Shown here: piece by piece, positions 1 to 7,597 of the stretch
Layout of the letters: every line of letters starts with the position of its first letter
How positions within the stretch are numbered: the stretch's first letter is position 1
Assembly (NCBI GenBank): GCA_964443545.1
Contig: CAYUCV010000007.1
Location: 1 to 52,233, forward strand
Length of the DNA: 52,233 nt
Source of the DNA: JBAZKV01 sp964443545
GTDB lineage: Bacteria; Margulisbacteria; WOR-1; JAKLHX01; JBAZKV01
Direction: 5' to 3'
The notes under the pieces: model-generated
Database searches by the model: none
Seen by the model: the letters and a program-made list of their open reading frames with translations, nothing else
What the model was told of the DNA's origin: nothing
Program-made: the position numbers and the translations under genes

Positions 1-58
1 TTTTATTTGAGGCAACGAATGGCTTTCAGATACTTTTTATGTGAGGCAAATCGCAATC

Positions 59-87
59 TTGCTCAAATTTCAATAAATATATATAAT
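59..87 (+). promoter_or_regulatory. sigma70-type promoter
   Basis: TTGCTC (59-64) and TATAAT (82-87) are separated by exactly 17 bp. The predicted transcription start is near 94, only about four bases before the ATG at 98. The ATG at 86 lies inside the -10 box, so it is unlikely to be the translation start. Confidence 0.6.
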
Positions 88-97
88 GCATTTAATC

Positions 98-1795
98 ATG
101 CTGGAGCTTATAACGATCCCTCTGATGCTCAAAGCTTCCGCGTCCAAATACGGGAGCCTGACAGCACTGCGGATGAAGGACAGAAAAGGCATTTATAAAG
201 AGATATCGTATGATTCCTTTTATGCCTACCTCCAAAAGATCAGCCTCTTTTTGGTCAATTCAGGGATAAAACACGGTGACCGCGTCGCGCTTCTTTGCGA
301 AAACCGCCCGGAGTGGCCCATGGTTTACTTTGGCACTACCAATATCGGAGCTGTTATCGTTCCGCTTGATCCAAAATTGGAAAGCGAAGAGCTTTATACT
401 CTTTTGTCGGATTCAGGCTCTCAAATAGTTTTTGCTTCGGAAGAATTGTCCAACAAGATAGAAAAAGTCCGCTCCCGCCTTCCTCTGCTTAGAAAATCCG
501 TGAATATTGATAGTGATCTCGAAGAAATTTTAACCTTGCCCCTTGACCCTTGCCCCTTGACCCTTGCTTCCGTTGCTCCTGAAGATACAGCGGCAATAAT
601 ATATACTTCCGGCACAACGGGAAATCCAAAAGGTGTCATGCTAACGCACAAAAATTTAATGTCAAATGTCGTTGGTATTGATCCTTTGTTCTGGATGATA
701 GGGCCGGGTGATAATTTTCTTTCTATCCTGCCGAATTATCATACTTTTGAGTCCATGGCGGGAATGTTCTGCCCGATATTCAAAGGCGCCTCCATAACAT
801 ACGCCGAAAGTCTTAAATCGTACCATCTTTTGAACGATATGAAGGAGACCAAAGTTTCTATCATCTGCGGAGTGCCTCTTTTATACAACCTGTTCCTTGA
901 CGGCATAAAAAGACAGGTGGATGAAAAAGGCCTTGCCGCGAAACTCCTCTTTGGAGTATTTCTATATATCTCTAAGTATTTCAAGGTTTTTCTGCGAATA
1001 AATATTGGAAAGCTTTTGTTTGGCACCGTCCAAAAAGGTTTTGGGGGAAATATCAGGTTCTTTGTGAGCGGCGGGGCCTCCCTTGATCCGGAAGTAATAA
1101 AAGAATTTGATCTGATGGGGTTTACTATCCTTCAGGGTTACGGTCTTACAGAAACTTCCCCCATCCTTTCCGCCTGCACACTGGAAAACAATGTTTTTGG
1201 ATCTGTCGGAAAGCCTCTTCCCGGGATCGAATTAAAGCTCCACAATATCAATTCCGACGGGGTCGGGGAAATAATTGCCAAAGGTCCCAATATAATGAAG
1301 GGGTATTACAAAAATCCCGATGCTACCGCGGAAGCCATCCGCGACGGCTGGTTTTACACGGGTGATCTTGGAAAATTTGACTCTAAAGGAAATCTCTTCA
1401 TAACCGGAAGGATCAAGGACCTTATAGTGCTGGGCTCCGGAAAGAATGTTTATCCGGATGAGATCGAATTTGTATTATCCAAAAGTCCGTTCATAAAAGA
1501 GATCTGCGTTTTTGGCGCTAAAATTAAGGAAGGGATAAGATCGGGGATGGAAGAAGTCCGCGCCGTTATAGTACCCGACATGGATAAGATGGCCGACTGG
1601 GTCACAAAGAACAACATAGAACTTAACGACGCCGTGGTTTATGAGATCATAGGCAAGGAAGTAGAAAGCTGGGGAGAACTCTTGACTCCTCACAAAAGAA
1701 TTGCTAAATATTATATCGCGGACGGCGAACTGCCCAAGACCGCAACAAAAAAGATCAAGCGGTTTGCAGTAAAAGAGAGATACAGCAATCTGTAA
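98..1795 (+). CDS. AMP-dependent acyl-CoA / acyl-ACP synthetase
   Basis: This adenylate-forming enzyme activates a fatty acid with ATP and passes it to CoA or to an acyl carrier protein. The AMP-binding signature YTSGTTGNPKGV is at about residues 168-179, followed by the family motifs GYGLTET and YTGDLG and the hinge region with GRIKDLI. The length (565 residues) is normal for a long-chain acyl synthetase. I place the start at ATG 98 because ATG 86 is part of the -10 box; there is no Shine-Dalgarno. The gene is followed by an acyl carrier protein and a PlsC-type acyltransferase, so the natural acceptor may be that ACP (inference). A 14-bp unit (CCCCTTGACCCTTG) is repeated in tandem at about 538-566 and encodes a Pro/Leu/Thr-rich insertion. 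Confidence 0.9.
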   Translation: MLELITIPLMLKASASKYGSLTALRMKDRKGIYKEISYDSFYAYLQKISLFLVNSGIKHGDRVALLCENRPEWPMVYFGTTNIGAVIVPLDPKLESEELYTLLSDSGSQIVFASEELSNKIEKVRSRLPLLRKSVNIDSDLEEILTLPLDPCPLTLASVAPEDTAAIIYTSGTTGNPKGVMLTHKNLMSNVVGIDPLFWMIGPGDNFLSILPNYHTFESMAGMFCPIFKGASITYAESLKSYHLLNDMKETKVSIICGVPLLYNLFLDGIKRQVDEKGLAAKLLFGVFLYISKYFKVFLRINIGKLLFGTVQKGFGGNIRFFVSGGASLDPEVIKEFDLMGFTILQGYGLTETSPILSACTLENNVFGSVGKPLPGIELKLHNINSDGVGEIIAKGPNIMKGYYKNPDATAEAIRDGWFYTGDLGKFDSKGNLFITGRIKDLIVLGSGKNVYPDEIEFVLSKSPFIKEICVFGAKIKEGIRSGMEEVRAVIVPDMDKMADWVTKNNIELNDAVVYEIIGKEVESWGELLTPHKRIAKYYIADGELPKTATKKIKRFAVKERYSNL

Positions 1796-1816
1796 GGGCA
1801 GAACAGCGTTCTGCCC
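1796..1816. repeat. perfect intergenic hairpin
   Basis: GGGCAGAAC (1796-1804) is the exact reverse complement of GTTCTGCCC (1808-1816), with a 3-base loop. It begins directly after the synthetase stop codon and is followed by an A-rich stretch rather than a T tract. It therefore looks like a small palindromic repeat or processing hairpin rather than an intrinsic terminator. Confidence 0.6.
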
Positions 1817-1838
1817 CAACAAAAATAAAGGAGAAAAA

Positions 1839-2075
1839 ATGGAAAACATCGAAAAAGAGATAAAGGCTCTTGTTTCAAAGGTGGTAAAGATCCCGGAAGA
1901 AAAGATAGATCCCAACGCGGACCTTTTTAAGGACCTCGGGGTGGATTCTTTGCTGGGGGTAGAGATCTTTGCCACGCTTGACAAGAAATATCATATTGAT
2001 ATCCCGGAACAAAAACTTATCAAGATAAAGACCCTCAACGATATTATCGCGATAGCCAAAGAACAGATCAAATAA
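1839..2075 (+). CDS. acyl carrier protein
   Basis: A 78-residue acidic helical protein with the phosphopantetheine attachment motif DLGVDSLLGVE; the modified serine is at about residue 36. It carries acyl chains as thioesters in the cytoplasm. AAAGGAG (1827-1833) lies five bases before the ATG, a strong ribosome binding site. Its position between an acyl synthetase and an acyltransferase suggests a dedicated carrier that takes activated fatty acids to phospholipid or another acylated product, rather than the housekeeping AcpP of the fab cluster (inference). No fab synthase genes are adjacent. Confidence 0.9.
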   Translation: MENIEKEIKALVSKVVKIPEEKIDPNADLFKDLGVDSLLGVEIFATLDKKYHIDIPEQKLIKIKTLNDIIAIAKEQIK

Positions 2076-2081
2076 GATAGC

Positions 2082-2816
2082 ATGGACAGCCCTCAAGACA
2101 CTTCATCCTACTGGCGCAGGCTTCTAAAGCTTGACGAGGAAGTTCCTGCCGATTTTGCCGCAAAGCTTGACAGCTTTTGGAAGATCTTTAGAAGACCTTT
2201 GCACAACATTATTTCTAAGCTGGCAAAATCTGATTTTGGTCTGTCAGCGCGGGGACTTGAAAATCTTCCGGAAAAACCCCCTTTTCTGATCGCGTCAAAC
2301 CATTCCAGCTCCCTGGACTTTCCGGCGGTCTTTTTGTCCCTCCCGGAAAAATATAAAAAAGACGTTGTCGCGATGTACACAAGTTTTTTTGACAGGATCC
2401 CTCCGGCAAAGGCCGCTATAAAAACTTTTGTGCCTTCTTTCGCGGTGGACCTGGAAGGGAGTTTTTGGGACGCGCTTTCAAAGGCCGGCAAAGTTCTAAA
2501 AAGCGGAAAAATAGTGTACATTGCCCCGGAAGGCCAGAGAAGTTATGACGGGAAACTGCTTCCTTTTAAAGTGGGGGTTGGAGCTCTTGCGGTAGAAACA
2601 AAGACCCCCGTGGTCCCCGCCTACATAAAAGGAACCTTCGAGGCTCTTCCAAGGGGAAGGTTTATTCCCAGAAAACATCCGGTAAAAGTAATCTTTGGAA
2701 AGCCTCTTGAGACGGAAGAATTCTTTATTAAAAAGGGCTCCCTGCCGGCATACGATGTTTACAAGGAGTTCACTGAAAAATTGAGGCGGGAAATTCTCCG
2801 GCTCGGCTCTGTTTGA
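2082..2816 (+). CDS. PlsC-type 1-acyl-glycerol-3-phosphate acyltransferase
   Basis: A 244-residue LPLAT-family acyltransferase. It shows the catalytic HX4D box as NHSSSLDF at about residue 70 and the acceptor-binding box as APEGQRS at about residue 148. A basic-hydrophobic N-terminal region is compatible with membrane association. It starts six bases after the acp stop codon, so the three genes are almost certainly one operon. Together they can activate an acyl chain, load it on ACP and transfer it to a (lyso)phosphatidic acid-like acceptor. The exact acceptor cannot be read from the sequence. Confidence 0.85.
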   Translation: MDSPQDTSSYWRRLLKLDEEVPADFAAKLDSFWKIFRRPLHNIISKLAKSDFGLSARGLENLPEKPPFLIASNHSSSLDFPAVFLSLPEKYKKDVVAMYTSFFDRIPPAKAAIKTFVPSFAVDLEGSFWDALSKAGKVLKSGKIVYIAPEGQRSYDGKLLPFKVGVGALAVETKTPVVPAYIKGTFEALPRGRFIPRKHPVKVIFGKPLETEEFFIKKGSLPAYDVYKEFTEKLRREILRLGSV

Positions 2817-2819
2817 GTC

Positions 2820-2848
2820 TTTACAATTTCGCGCGGCTGATATAAAAT
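2820..2848 (+). promoter_or_regulatory. sigma70-type promoter
   Basis: TTTACA (2820-2825), a 17-bp spacer, then TAAAAT (2843-2848), just after the acyltransferase stop. It would drive the two small membrane proteins that follow. Confidence 0.45.
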
Positions 2849-2871
2849 ATCTGACTGACGGGAGGGAAAAT

Positions 2872-3027
2872 ATGAACAGAAGATTTTTCTGGGGCGGCCT
2901 GGTCCTGGTGATCGGAATAATTTTATTGCTGGAGGCCCTTGGCATAATTTCCGGCAATATCTGGCGTTATATGTGGGCGGTCCTTTTGATAGTGATCGGC
3001 GTCGGGATAATGTTCCCGGACAGATAA
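2872..3027 (+). CDS. 51-residue two-helix membrane protein (LiaF-TM / DUF5668-like)
   Basis: This short gene starts at ATG 2872 with a strong Shine-Dalgarno, GGAGGG at 2861-2866. The product begins MNRRFFWGGLVLVIG and consists almost only of two hydrophobic helices (about residues 7-24 and 33-48) joined by a short loop. This resembles the N-terminal transmembrane module found in LiaI/LiaF-type and DUF5668 proteins, here standing alone. Its stop overlaps the next start codon by one base (TAATG), so the two small genes are translationally coupled. Function unknown; membrane stress sensing is only a family-level guess. Confidence 0.7.
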   Translation: MNRRFFWGGLVLVIGIILLLEALGIISGNIWRYMWAVLLIVIGVGIMFPDR

Positions 3028-3233
3028 TGTTTTTAGGCCTGCCAAAAGAGATTTGGATCTTAATAGTTGTCTGCTGGTCCCTTCCATGGAAGGGTGTGGC
3101 GCTGTGGAAATCCGCGCGCAACGGGCAGATGTACTGGTTCATCGCCCTCATGGTTGTCAATACGCTTGCTATCCTTGAGATCATATATCTCTCTTTCTTC
3201 CAGAAGGACAAGAATAAGGCCTCCGGCGTTTAA
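3027..3233 (+). CDS. DUF5652-like small membrane protein
   Basis: A 68-residue protein starting at ATG 3027, which overlaps the previous stop codon. It has a hydrophobic first helix, the conserved-looking motif SLPWKGVALWKSARNGQ (about residues 18-34), a second hydrophobic helix and a lysine-rich tail. The PWKG-ALW-ARNGQ pattern is what I recall for DUF5652 proteins, which are tiny two-helix membrane proteins common in uncultured bacteria and have no known function. The start follows the overlap geometry; a longer in-frame form from 2973 would run through the preceding gene and is less likely. Confidence 0.7.
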   Translation: MFLGLPKEIWILIVVCWSLPWKGVALWKSARNGQMYWFIALMVVNTLAILEIIYLSFFQKDKNKASGV

Positions 3234-3256
3234 TAATACTGAAATCCGCGTGACCA

Positions 3257-3278
3257 CTTCACGATACTCATCGTGAGG
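3257..3278 (+). promoter_or_regulatory. hairpin covering the ribosome binding site
   Basis: TCACGAT (3259-3265) pairs with ATCGTGA (3270-3276) around an ACTC loop, and flanking bases extend the stem. The only Shine-Dalgarno-like sequence of the next gene, GAGG at 3275-3278, sits in the 3' arm five bases before its ATG. Translation of the glycosyltransferase may be damped unless the hairpin is opened. Confidence 0.4.
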
Positions 3279-3283
3279 TACTT

Positions 3284-4465
3284 ATGTCTTTATCATCAGT
3301 TCGCGGAAGCATACTTTTTATCAGCCACGTGTACGGCGAAGGCGGCGGGCAATATCTAAATGTAAGGAACTGGGCTTTGGGATTTGCCGCTCGGGGCTAC
3401 CGGGTACATGTCCTCTATAATACCCAGGACAGGAACGAGAAAGAAAGAATGGATGGCGGCCTGCATCTTTTCCCCGTTCAGCACAAATGGTCGGCGCCGG
3501 CTGATATCTCTCCTCTTATTAATTTTAGGATGATATCGGCCGCAAGGCATCTTGTTTCTTCATATGAAATTGATCTGGTCAGCTTTCATTCTTTGTACAG
3601 ACTTCCTGCTTCTCTTGCCGCCTGGAGCTGCAAATTGAGCGGACTTCCCATCGTTGCCACATCCCATGTCGCGCGGACATGGGGGCTTGACCCGATCGAT
3701 CTGGGAGCAATGACCCTGGGCTGGATAAACACCCGTCTGGCGGACGCGCGGACCGCGATAGGTCCAATGGCCGGAGCTTTTATGGGGGATGATGTTTCTA
3801 TAATCTGGAACTCCGTTGACAGGGTTCTTTTTGATCCGGAAAACCGGGGCACAATTGAAAAAGCTGCCGATTTCAGAAAAGAGTTCGATCTTGAGGGAAA
3901 AACTGTTATCTTGTGTCCCGCAAGGATAACTCTGTCCAAAGGACAGATGGACCTTATAAAAGCCGCGGCAGAGTTAAAAATCCGGGAAAAAAATATCACC
4001 TTGGTTTTTGCCGGAAGAGAAGACGCAAAATATGTTTTAAAGCTCAAAAAGGCGGCTTTTGAATATGGACTTTCAGAAGATCTAATAATACTTGGCATGC
4101 GCCTGCAAAAAGAAATGCCTGCCATATATCAGGCAGCGGACATAATTGCTCTTCCCAGCCATCACGCGGAAGGCATCCCCGCTGTGGCGCTAGAAGCCTT
4201 TGCCATGAGAAAACCTTTTATAGGCTATGACAGCGGCGGGACAAAAGATGTTGTCCGCAATGGAGAGAACGGACTGTTGATCAAAGAATACGATATCCCT
4301 TCGCTGGCAGAAGGCTTGTTAAATCTTATGGGAAATGGTCCGGCCGGAGACCGCATAATTGAAGCGGCGTCAAGGGATATTGCTTCAGACACTTTCACAT
4401 TGGAAGGTGTGCTTGACAGGTTGGAAGAGGTCTTTTTGAGGTTTATTAACTTTCCCAAAGAGTGA
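3284..4465 (+). CDS. glycosyltransferase family 4
   Basis: A 393-residue GT-B fold transferase. The N-terminal Rossmann half carries the glycine-rich acceptor loop (GEGGGQYLNVRNWA, about residues 19-32). The C-terminal half carries the nucleotide-sugar-binding region with ILCPARITLSKGQ and the EX7E-type motif EGIPAVALEAF, followed by GYDSGGTKDVV. These are hallmarks of GT4 retaining transferases that use UDP- or GDP-sugars. It has no signal peptide or transmembrane helix, so it acts at the cytoplasmic face. The sugar and acceptor cannot be told. It lies upstream of the PEP-synthase-like pair, with 63 bases between. Confidence 0.85.
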   Translation: MSLSSVRGSILFISHVYGEGGGQYLNVRNWALGFAARGYRVHVLYNTQDRNEKERMDGGLHLFPVQHKWSAPADISPLINFRMISAARHLVSSYEIDLVSFHSLYRLPASLAAWSCKLSGLPIVATSHVARTWGLDPIDLGAMTLGWINTRLADARTAIGPMAGAFMGDDVSIIWNSVDRVLFDPENRGTIEKAADFRKEFDLEGKTVILCPARITLSKGQMDLIKAAAELKIREKNITLVFAGREDAKYVLKLKKAAFEYGLSEDLIILGMRLQKEMPAIYQAADIIALPSHHAEGIPAVALEAFAMRKPFIGYDSGGTKDVVRNGENGLLIKEYDIPSLAEGLLNLMGNGPAGDRIIEAASRDIASDTFTLEGVLDRLEEVFLRFINFPKE

Positions 4466-4528
4466 AATACTGACCGCCATTTACCGATAGTTATTTGAGC
4501 GGTTTATATCGGCTAAGGAGGGTTTCCG

Positions 4529-6073
4529 CTGGCCGCAAGAGAAATATATTCAAGCACATACGGTGACCTCGGGAGATTCCGCTGCCTGAGAAAAGACTAT
4601 TTTGGATTCCCCATGTACCGCAGCGAGTCCGGACGAATATATATTCTCGGCAACGGCCCTCTGGGGGGAAAAGGAGAAGGGTCTCTTTTCCTTGACAGGG
4701 TCTGTGATGAAATAGGATTCAAAATACCATCTCCCGCACTGATCGTGTGCAATGATTTCCCGCAGATACCGGAACAGCCCGTGGATCGCCCTGTCTTTAT
4801 CAGAGGCCTGCGGACAACAGGAGAAAACGCTCCCTTTGTTGGGCTCCTTGCGGCTTTAGAGCTGGCAAAGATGCGCTTTCCTGCTGCCATGAGGTCGTCC
4901 TTCCCGGAAATAGAGGATCGGCTGGGAAGCACGGCTGCCGGTATTCTTTCTACGTTTTTCTTTGATTCTTACAAATTTGAAACGGGCCGTGATCCGGAAG
5001 ACAGCATTTTCTATAAAAGAACCGGCCGTTTTTACAACTCGGCTTATCAGCCCCCGGCAGCGGCATTTTGTGACGCAAGAGGATTTAAAGCCATCCCGCC
5101 GCTTTCGGCTGTTTTTCAGCCGTTAATCGGGTATAGAGTAAGAGGGAAAAACGGGTTGTTTATGACGCCGTTCTCGGGCATCGTAAATACCGCCACCGAA
5201 AACAGGATCAAGGTTTGCACTGTAAGCGGCTTCGGGCTTTCTGCCGTCGGATCTGCCGGCCTCGGTATCACGCGAGTTTACGACGAACAGACAAATTTTC
5301 TTTCGACTTATGGTGTCTTGACTGCTCCTTTATACATCAATATGCGGAGCGGTGCATTCGAAATGGAAACTAATGAGGAATGGAGGGCTCCTTCAACATG
5401 GATCTATGAACATGATTGTCCCGAAATCCCTTTGCGTCTCGCAGAGATTGGTAAAAGGCTTTCGGAAAAAGCCGGGAGTGCCATGGATAGTGAATGGGTA
5501 TATCGTTCTTATGATGATTTATATTTCCATCAGACGAGACCGGTAAGACCAAAAGCTCAGTCTATCCCAAGACCGGCCCCAAATACTGAAAAGGTGTTCT
5601 TTGAGACCTGTGATGTTCTGGGACAAAATACAGCAAGTGTCAGTCATGTGATCATCAGAATGGAAGGGTCCCGTTTTGCCCCCAAGTCAAGCAGAAAAGA
5701 TCTACAGGAATTGGATAAGTCTTACCCGGGCAGTTTGCTCATCTGTACAGCTTCTATAGGAGGTTGGTCTCAAAAAAGCAGATTGTTTTATGATATGTGG
5801 GCCCGCGCCAAAGCGGCTATCATTATTGACAGGGAATCCATTCATCGGTCCGGCAGCGGTCTTCAGCATCTTGCCTTGACATGCATGGATGACGAAAAGG
5901 TTTTGCTATATGCCAGGGACAGCAAGCTCATAAAAACCATCGAGTCTCTGGGAAAGCTAATCGAAGCCCGCGAAGAAGATTATCCTGCGGGTGTATATGT
6001 ATACGAAATGCCCGAACCTCTAACTATCTCAGCCGATGACGAGAACGGTTGGGGAATGATCTGGAGAGATTGA
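4529..6073 (+). CDS. PEP-synthase-like protein A (ATP-grasp plus His domain, no PEP barrel), apparent CTG start
   Basis: Residues 1-340 resemble the ATP-grasp domain of PEP synthase / pyruvate phosphate dikinase. They contain a glycine-rich GGKGEG near residue 47, the nucleotide-binding RSS at R122-S124, a GFGLSAVG loop and the closing signature DSEW ... HQTRPVRP near residues 325-345. Residues about 345-514 resemble the swivelling phosphohistidine domain, with GSGLQH (His447) where the family has its GGxxSH. The C-terminal PEP/pyruvate TIM barrel is absent, so the normal reaction cannot be assumed. No ATG, GTG or TTG matches the homologous N-terminus. AAGGAGG at 4515-4521 lies seven bases before an in-frame CTG at 4529, and from there the length (514) and N-terminal sequence match protein B. 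The next ATG is 4613. Confidence 0.75.
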   Translation: MAAREIYSSTYGDLGRFRCLRKDYFGFPMYRSESGRIYILGNGPLGGKGEGSLFLDRVCDEIGFKIPSPALIVCNDFPQIPEQPVDRPVFIRGLRTTGENAPFVGLLAALELAKMRFPAAMRSSFPEIEDRLGSTAAGILSTFFFDSYKFETGRDPEDSIFYKRTGRFYNSAYQPPAAAFCDARGFKAIPPLSAVFQPLIGYRVRGKNGLFMTPFSGIVNTATENRIKVCTVSGFGLSAVGSAGLGITRVYDEQTNFLSTYGVLTAPLYINMRSGAFEMETNEEWRAPSTWIYEHDCPEIPLRLAEIGKRLSEKAGSAMDSEWVYRSYDDLYFHQTRPVRPKAQSIPRPAPNTEKVFFETCDVLGQNTASVSHVIIRMEGSRFAPKSSRKDLQELDKSYPGSLLICTASIGGWSQKSRLFYDMWARAKAAIIIDRESIHRSGSGLQHLALTCMDDEKVLLYARDSKLIKTIESLGKLIEAREEDYPAGVYVYEMPEPLTISADDENGWGMIWRD

Positions 6074-7596
6074 TGCCAAACATTCAAGCAAGAACAATAG
6101 AATCTAAAGTCTGGGGCAACCTGGGGACCTTTATAAGGGTTCAGGGAAGAAATCCTGTTCTTAGCAGAGTCCCGCTCTATAAAAGCTCCAGTGAACGCGT
6201 TTATATTCTTGGCAACGGGAATCCCGGAGGGAAATCAGAGGGACTTTTTTTCCTTGATACTATCTGCGATGCGATGGGGTTTGATGTGCCTTGCGTAAAT
6301 CTTGCCATTTGTGATGACTATTTTGGGCTGCCCAGCAAACCTGGAATTCGTCCCGGATTCCTATCAAGAGATGATCTGGCGGAGCCTAAAATGCGGGACC
6401 TGACAGAGGTGTTACAGTATTTAGATTTCCCGGCCCCGTTTGGCATCTGTTCCTCTGCACTCATTGAAAACTCTTTAAAGACCGCGGCAGGTATCTTTTC
6501 AACAAGTTTTTACGGAGGAGAAACTGAGGACTTTTATTTTGGCGAAGAGTTCCGCCCAAAAATATTAGGGCCTCTGAATTCCCCTTATTCAAACGGAGCT
6601 GCCGCTTACTATAAAAAGCAGGGGCATAATATAATTCCGCCACTTCCTTTGCTTTTCTCGCCGTTGATATTTGATCTTACCCCTGACGGATGGCATCCGG
6701 CTTTTTCCGCAGTCATTAATACCTCTTCCCCCGGAAAAGTTAAAGTATCGGTTGTCCCCGGATTTGGTTTGTCGGCCGTAGGGATCGGAGGCGAAGGGAT
6801 CTCGCGCACTTATGATGAGACATTTTCTCTTGTCGCCGAAAGCGGGAACATGCCCGATAATCATTGGACATGGCATGACGCGGATAATCAGATGCTCAGA
6901 TCCAAAACCACACAAAGGGATGTGGTTCTGATCCAAAGAAATTTGCCTAGAATAGACGGCCTGGCTGAAAAGGCAGATGAGATCCAAAGATCAAAAGGAT
7001 TCCCTGTGGATATCGAATCTGCGGCTTCATCTGATATCGGAAGAATATTCCTTTATCAGATCAGGAGGATAAGACCTAAATTGACCGGCATCAATATGCC
7101 TGCTCCTGATGAAAGTTCTGTTGTTTTAAGAACACCTTTTGTTATAGGGCAGGGGATGCGCTCCATTGACCGTATAATTGCTGTCGAGCTATATGGAACA
7201 GACCGGTCTTCTTTGGCTTTCGTCCGAGAGATCGATGAAAAATATCCGGGAAGTTTAATGGTCTTTTGCGCCGATCTGTCCGGCGGGCTTAAGGCCCTTT
7301 TCACATACGATCAATGGGCTAACACTGCCGGGCTTTTATTTATTGATAGCGCAAATGCGCACCAATTTGGCAGCGGGCTTCAGCATATCGCGCTCCTGGC
7401 AAGAGATGAGGAACAGATCCTTTTTTACTCTGACAACTATGAAATCATTGCCGCGCTTCAAGGCCTGGGAAAGCGGATTGAAAGCTATGAGGCTGATTAT
7501 CCAAGCACTGTGTCGGTATATTCTTTGCCAAAGCCTATTCACATCGCCGCCGATGATGATGCCATAACTCCGTGGGGAATGATATACAAGGAATGA
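6073..7596 (+). CDS. PEP-synthase-like protein B (paralogue of A)
   Basis: A 507-residue paralogue of the preceding gene, colinear with it from end to end (for example GNGNPGGKSEG, GFGLSAVGIGGEGISRTYDE and GSGLQHIAL). The ATG at 6073 overlaps the previous TGA by one base, so the two are coupled and may form a heteromer. Key positions differ from protein A: the ATP-contacting arginine of RSS is cysteine here (CSS, C126), and the closing signature is DIES ... YQIRRIRP rather than DSEW ... RPVRP. This suggests that A is the nucleotide-binding partner and B a specialised or non-catalytic one (inference). The candidate phosphohistidine is H438. Function unknown; there is no PEP barrel. Confidence 0.75.
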   Translation: MPNIQARTIESKVWGNLGTFIRVQGRNPVLSRVPLYKSSSERVYILGNGNPGGKSEGLFFLDTICDAMGFDVPCVNLAICDDYFGLPSKPGIRPGFLSRDDLAEPKMRDLTEVLQYLDFPAPFGICSSALIENSLKTAAGIFSTSFYGGETEDFYFGEEFRPKILGPLNSPYSNGAAAYYKKQGHNIIPPLPLLFSPLIFDLTPDGWHPAFSAVINTSSPGKVKVSVVPGFGLSAVGIGGEGISRTYDETFSLVAESGNMPDNHWTWHDADNQMLRSKTTQRDVVLIQRNLPRIDGLAEKADEIQRSKGFPVDIESAASSDIGRIFLYQIRRIRPKLTGINMPAPDESSVVLRTPFVIGQGMRSIDRIIAVELYGTDRSSLAFVREIDEKYPGSLMVFCADLSGGLKALFTYDQWANTAGLLFIDSANAHQFGSGLQHIALLARDEEQILFYSDNYEIIAALQGLGKRIESYEADYPSTVSVYSLPKPIHIAADDDAITPWGMIYKE

Positions 7597-7597
7597 C

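Noticed and set aside
86..97. ATG 86 as the start of the acyl synthetase
   Set aside because: It is part of the TATAAT -10 box of a well-spaced promoter, so it would not be in the mRNA.
1796..1820. Hairpin after the acyl synthetase as an intrinsic terminator
   Set aside because: There is no T tract after the stem, and the acp gene follows at once with a strong Shine-Dalgarno, so it is kept only as a repeat.
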